This document shows positions 61,801 to 64,000 of a DNA stretch of 64,000 nucleotides, piece by piece. Under the pieces are notes generated by a model that worked only from the letters and a program-made list of their open reading frames with translations, ran no database searches and was not told where the DNA came from. The position numbers and the translations under genes were made by a program. Each line of letters starts with the position of its first letter. Position 1 is the stretch's first letter. The DNA is from CAYMUR01 sp964393615 (GTDB lineage: Bacteria; Planctomycetota; Planctomycetia; Pirellulales; Pirellulaceae): assembly GCA_964393615.1 (NCBI GenBank), contig CAYMUR010000013.1, positions 1-64,000 on the forward strand, given 5' to 3'.

Positions 61801-64000
61801 TCTACCCCAAATCCATTGTCTGCCAATGCGGCTATCACCAGTGACGAATCCTCACCTGTGACCACTAAATCGTCGACCGCAATTGGCAGTACGTTCGGTA
61901 TGACACTGGCCGTGATATTCGCCTCATTACTTAAGCCCGTTCCACCCATGTCGACCACCCGAACGGATAAAACAAAATCCGTTCCAGGCGTCAAGCCGTC
62001 GGCATCTGGCACAGAAATAGCACCCGTATTGGAATCAATACTGAAAAGCGTTGTGACTGGACTACTGCCAATCATTTCAAACACAAACGTATCATCCACA
62101 TCCGGATCAGCCACCGAAACCGCGCCGACGACAAACCCGTCAGGAATGGAAGAAGATACCGAAAATGCCTGATCCGCCAGGACGGGCGGTTCATTGACAT
62201 CTGTCAGTTCAATCCCGATCGTTGCCGAGTCATCCATCCCACCGCCATCCGTCGCAGTGACTGTCATACTAAATAGTTGCTGTGTTTCAAAATCCAACGC
62301 TGCGGAATTTGCAACGGTGATCTCCCCGGTATTCGCATTAATCGCAAAATCGCCGTTCGGGTTACCACTTGAAATCACAAACGAGTGCGTGCTGCCAACG
62401 TCCGGATCACTGACTGTAACCGTACCGACCGCAGTGTCCACTGCGCTGTTCTCTGGCAACACAAATGTCGCATCACTCACAACCGGCGGATCATTAACAT
62501 TACTTAGGTTGATTGTTATGACCGCGGTATCAGTCAACCCGGTTTCCGCCGTACTGGTACCAGCACCACCAATATCCGTCACACTAACCGTGATAAAAAA
62601 CGTGGGAGACGTATTGAAATCCAGTAGACTCGAATCGGTCACCGTCATTTCACCCGTTGCCCCGTCGATATTAAACGCACCATCATCGTTGCCATCGGTG
62701 ATAGTGAATTGCAAGGAGTCTCCCTCTGTCAGGTCCATGTCACTGGCTACCACCGTACCAACCAGCGTACCGAATGGGCTTTGTTCATTCACCGTGAACG
62801 CTTGATCATCCACCACAGGCGGATTGTTGCGGGTAAAGGTTACTACAGCACTTGTGGAATTTCCTGCGGCATCGCTGACAACTGACACGAATTCATTGGG
62901 GCCAAAAGGCAAAGCAACATCATCAAAAACAAAGATCCCCACACTATCTACAGCAACATCAGCCAACGTGGATTCAGCACGTTGTAACTGGACTGATGCA
63001 TTGGCTTCGGCCGTTCCTACAAGAGTGACTAACGTCTCTGTCGTCAAATGGTCCCCGACAGCTCCCGTATCGGATGAAAATTTCAAGTCGAACGTCGGTG
63101 CAGCCGGTGCCGTATTATCGATAGTGATAGACAGCGGATCTGAAAAACTGCTCGTATTTCCGGCAATGTCAGTTGCCGTAGCCGTGATTTCCTGACTGCC
63201 ACTTGGTAGCGGAAGCGTGTGAATCGTTACAGAAGTACTTGCATTCTCCGCACCGATCGGATCACTGACCAACGAACTGAACAATTCTATCAACGCACCA
63301 TCTTCGGCGTCGGCATGGATCGTCAGAGCATTTTCGTTGGTGACATTGTCGACCGAACTGTCGCCAGTATCAGTAACACTATCAAGGTCCAGCGCCGTCG
63401 GTGCAGCAGGAGGAATGTCATCCAATTCGAAAGTAAAATCAAAGGACTGCGGAGACACGTGTCCTTCTTCGTCCTCTGCATTTAAGCTTAAGACGTGCGG
63501 ACCGTCGTTAGTCAACGATCCGACGTCCGTGCCACCGATCGATTGTAATTGGCTGAGATCTAAACTGAAGCTACCGCCGCTGGAGAAGTCCTGGCCTAAA
63601 AGTTCCCCCAATTCTACGGGCACTGAGTCATCAACCGACGCTGTAAATAGCGTAATCGGACTCTGGTCACTAATGTTTCCATTAATCGACATGGCAGGGT
63701 CATTCGTAATTCCATCACTGCCAGACAAACCCGTGTCCCCACTGAGAACGGCTACGATTTCAGGTGCCGATGCATCCGTAGCAAATTCTACCTGTAGGGG
63801 TAATCCTCCAAGGTTGGCAGTAATGAGGTCCCGATCAAAATGGTCCACGACACCGTTCCCATTGGGGTCGAGTCCGGGATGATATAAATCGTTCGAGACG
63901 TCTATCCCCAGATTCGCAAATATTTGCGACGAAACATGGTTCAATCCAAACTGTGCCTGTACAACAGCCGCTGTAGCATTTTGGTACTCCTGCTCACTTA
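58857..64000 (-). CDS. Giant secreted cadherin/Ig-repeat protein with cyclophilin domain (5' end outside window)
   Basis: The frame is open to the right edge, so only the last 1713 residues are visible. Order from the visible N-terminus: a dockerin/EF-hand loop (DPNGNGVVDHFDRD, near 63850); Ig-like repeats (DNTAPAAPTFDL type); at least three cadherin-like repeats (for example VGTVTVSDPDVGSTHSFVI); and VCBS/tandem-95-like repeats (AVDDLVVTGEDSS, AVNDELTVDEDSV). A His-rich domain follows (IHADLSVFVNGL..VHTHGADGRIHVHP, about 60935-60530). Next is a cyclophilin peptidyl-prolyl isomerase (about 60390-59890) with FHRVIDEFVIQGGD, GLLSMAKSGDDTNDSQFF and FNHAVFG, so key residues are present. C-terminal sandwiches end at IYQELGAA. 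It is probably an extracellular adhesin or matrix protein. No PEP-CTERM tag is seen. Confidence 0.88.
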   Translation of the reverse strand, partial: SEQEYQNATAAVVQAQFGLNHVSSQIFANLGIDVSNDLYHPGLDPNGNGVVDHFDRDLITANLGGLPLQVEFATDASAPEIVAVLSGDTGLSGSDGITNDPAMSINGNISDQSPITLFTASVDDSVPVELGELLGQDFSSGGSFSLDLSQLQSIGGTDVGSLTNDGPHVLSLNAEDEEGHVSPQSFDFTFELDDIPPAAPTALDLDSVTDTGDSSVDNVTNENALTIHADAEDGALIELFSSLVSDPIGAENASTSVTIHTLPLPSGSQEITATATDIAGNTSSFSDPLSITIDNTAPAAPTFDLKFSSDTGAVGDHLTTETLVTLVGTAEANASVQLQRAESTLADVAVDSVGIFVFDDVALPFGPNEFVSVVSDAAGNSTSAVVTFTRNNPPVVDDQAFTVNEQSPFGTLVGTVVASDMDLTEGDSLQFTITDGNDDGAFNIDGATGEMTVTDSSLLDFNTSPTFFITVSVTDIGGAGTSTAETGLTDTAVITINLSNVNDPPVVSDATFVLPENSAVDTAVGTVTVSDPDVGSTHSFVISSGNPNGDFAINANTGEITVANSAALDFETQQLFSMTVTATDGGGMDDSATIGIELTDVNEPPVLADQAFSVSSSIPDGFVVGAVSVADPDVDDTFVFEMIGSSPVTTLFSIDSNTGAISVPDADGLTPGTDFVLSVRVVDMGGTGLSNEANITASVIPNVLPIAVDDLVVTGEDSSLVIAALADNGFGVDSDPDGDNGYLSVTAFEAISSLGASVTDQGDGTFIYDPSSAAALQSLAVDETVTDTFAYEISDLDGGKDSATVFITVSGFNDLPSAVNDELTVDEDSVTSFNPLVDNGNGPDSDPDVGDALTVTSVDITSSLGADVTLGADGVVSYDPRTSATLQALSVAASPTVDTFTYHVSDSHAGTDTATVFMTVVGVDETVVAVGEVFQVDQDSTNDFSVLSNDSTTSGFPGTLSVTSASVLIPGANATPSSDGQGVVYVPASGYLGRDIVSYTVSDSGGGSDTVQATVEVTMGPADLQKHIHADLSVFVNGLRQSDPPNEIGVESADASGTVFTSQVHTHGADGRIHVHPVNGSAATEFTTVGDFFETWRTNAGLAGNNPDAIFNANQIYEYVADQNYDIQMFVNGLPNFDYENYVIEDEDEIVIVYEAVVNAETPNVLPIGDVELLSGSPLHISLDGFDLQHDALTFTASSSDPSLVEPTVLEANRNMVVTVEDVGVMNFQLFDNRVPRVTGQISALAADYSDVPFHRVIDEFVIQGGDITNNDGTGGSSLGDFDDQFHVDLQHNRTGLLSMAKSGDDTNDSQFFVTEGPTRFLDFNHAVFGVLVEGERVRELISNVETDGSDAPLDPVLMDHVEIVTDTENGVLMIEAPEGASGEADVTVTVEDGPGNVASRTFHVTVVPDTLDGAPFLGELPATVAATTGQSATISVDGGASDLVLDAEDGPFFLDVLERGSRLAFDYTGDDATVTADGVTDFSFNGSNWTGGQAVSAGGGFNGLFASRPGGYLIDEGGGQVTFDSPVNSVSFYFTHGQGGVLEGTASAFDAADVLVSTSSSRDTSTAGTDGDPDNFVVFSSNTLISRVEFSGGFVDDFNFRRFVFSLDGAMKQVTVTPQPGVTGTLPVEFRLRPAERSDTGSGFDFDTQDVDIIFGDAATLTTGLSVYEPDANVPSEGDVLTGQAETIDELVQSSLAEHMVVDSIYQELGAA

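Noticed and set aside
59038..63882. Series of Ser/Thr-rich plus-strand frames opposite the giant repeat protein
   Set aside because: Complementary to Asp/Val/Thr-rich repeats. They are shadows of the minus-strand gene.

Overview
The window most likely comes from a marine-type planctomycete (Planctomycetota, probably Pirellulales) of moderate GC content. The markers are a DUF1549/DUF1553 cytochrome-like protein directly followed by a Tat-exported DUF1501 protein, PEP-CTERM secreted proteins with dockerin-like calcium repeats, a very large cadherin/Ig-repeat protein, TPR-membrane glycosyltransferase-like proteins, and wide intergenic spacers. No rRNA, tRNA, CRISPR array, transposase, integrase or phage gene was recognised. 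The assignment is inference from gene families.

Layout. 1-4.1 kb: a DUF4912 protein, then a secreted glycosidase-like gene interrupted by an in-frame TAA. 4.1-6.8 kb: mutS. 7.5-8.5 kb: a leishmanolysin-like PEP-CTERM metalloprotease. 8.5-11 kb (minus): a TMTC-like membrane TPR protein. 11.5-15.4 kb: the DUF1549/1553 + DUF1501 operon. 15.6-18.2 kb (minus): a universal-stress-like gene followed by an NhaD/ArsB-type transporter.

18.5-37.4 kb is the centre of interest, a lipid/polyketide locus. On the minus strand it has a fatty-acyl-AMP ligase fused to an ACP (FAAL-ACP), a convincing intrinsic terminator, then a 2484-aa fully reducing single-module type I PKS with a fused thioesterase (KS-AT-DH-psiKR-ER-KR-ACP-TE). 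Four co-directional enzymes follow: a ketopantoate-reductase-like protein, an extended SDR, an enolase-superfamily (MLE subgroup) enzyme and an alpha/beta hydrolase. Divergent from FAAL on the plus strand are an Sfp-type phosphopantetheinyl transferase and an MMPL/RND exporter. Together they form a self-contained set: activation and loading (FAAL-ACP), ACP priming (PPTase), reducing chain extension and release (PKS-TE), tailoring, and export (MMPL). The logic resembles mycobacterial FadD-Pks-MmpL systems, but the product is unknown.

37.8-47.4 kb: a PEP-CTERM protein with two retropepsin-like DTG sites, arsC, a sodium:solute symporter, an M20 peptidase with an altered active-site motif, a phytanoyl-CoA dioxygenase and a GT2-TPR protein. 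48.3-52.6 kb: a tiny acidic ORF, ileS and purN, tightly packed. 52.8-55.7 kb (minus): an RNase H-like protein lacking its catalytic aspartates, then glgB. 56.7-58.5 kb: a transaldolase and a fumarylacetoacetate-hydrolase/2-keto-4-pentenoate-hydratase family enzyme. 58.9-64 kb (minus): the C-terminal 1713 residues of a giant secreted repeat protein containing a cyclophilin domain; its start lies beyond the right edge.

Several spacers, and the FAAL linker, carry short head-to-tail duplications of 14-24 bp, an unexplained recurrent pattern.
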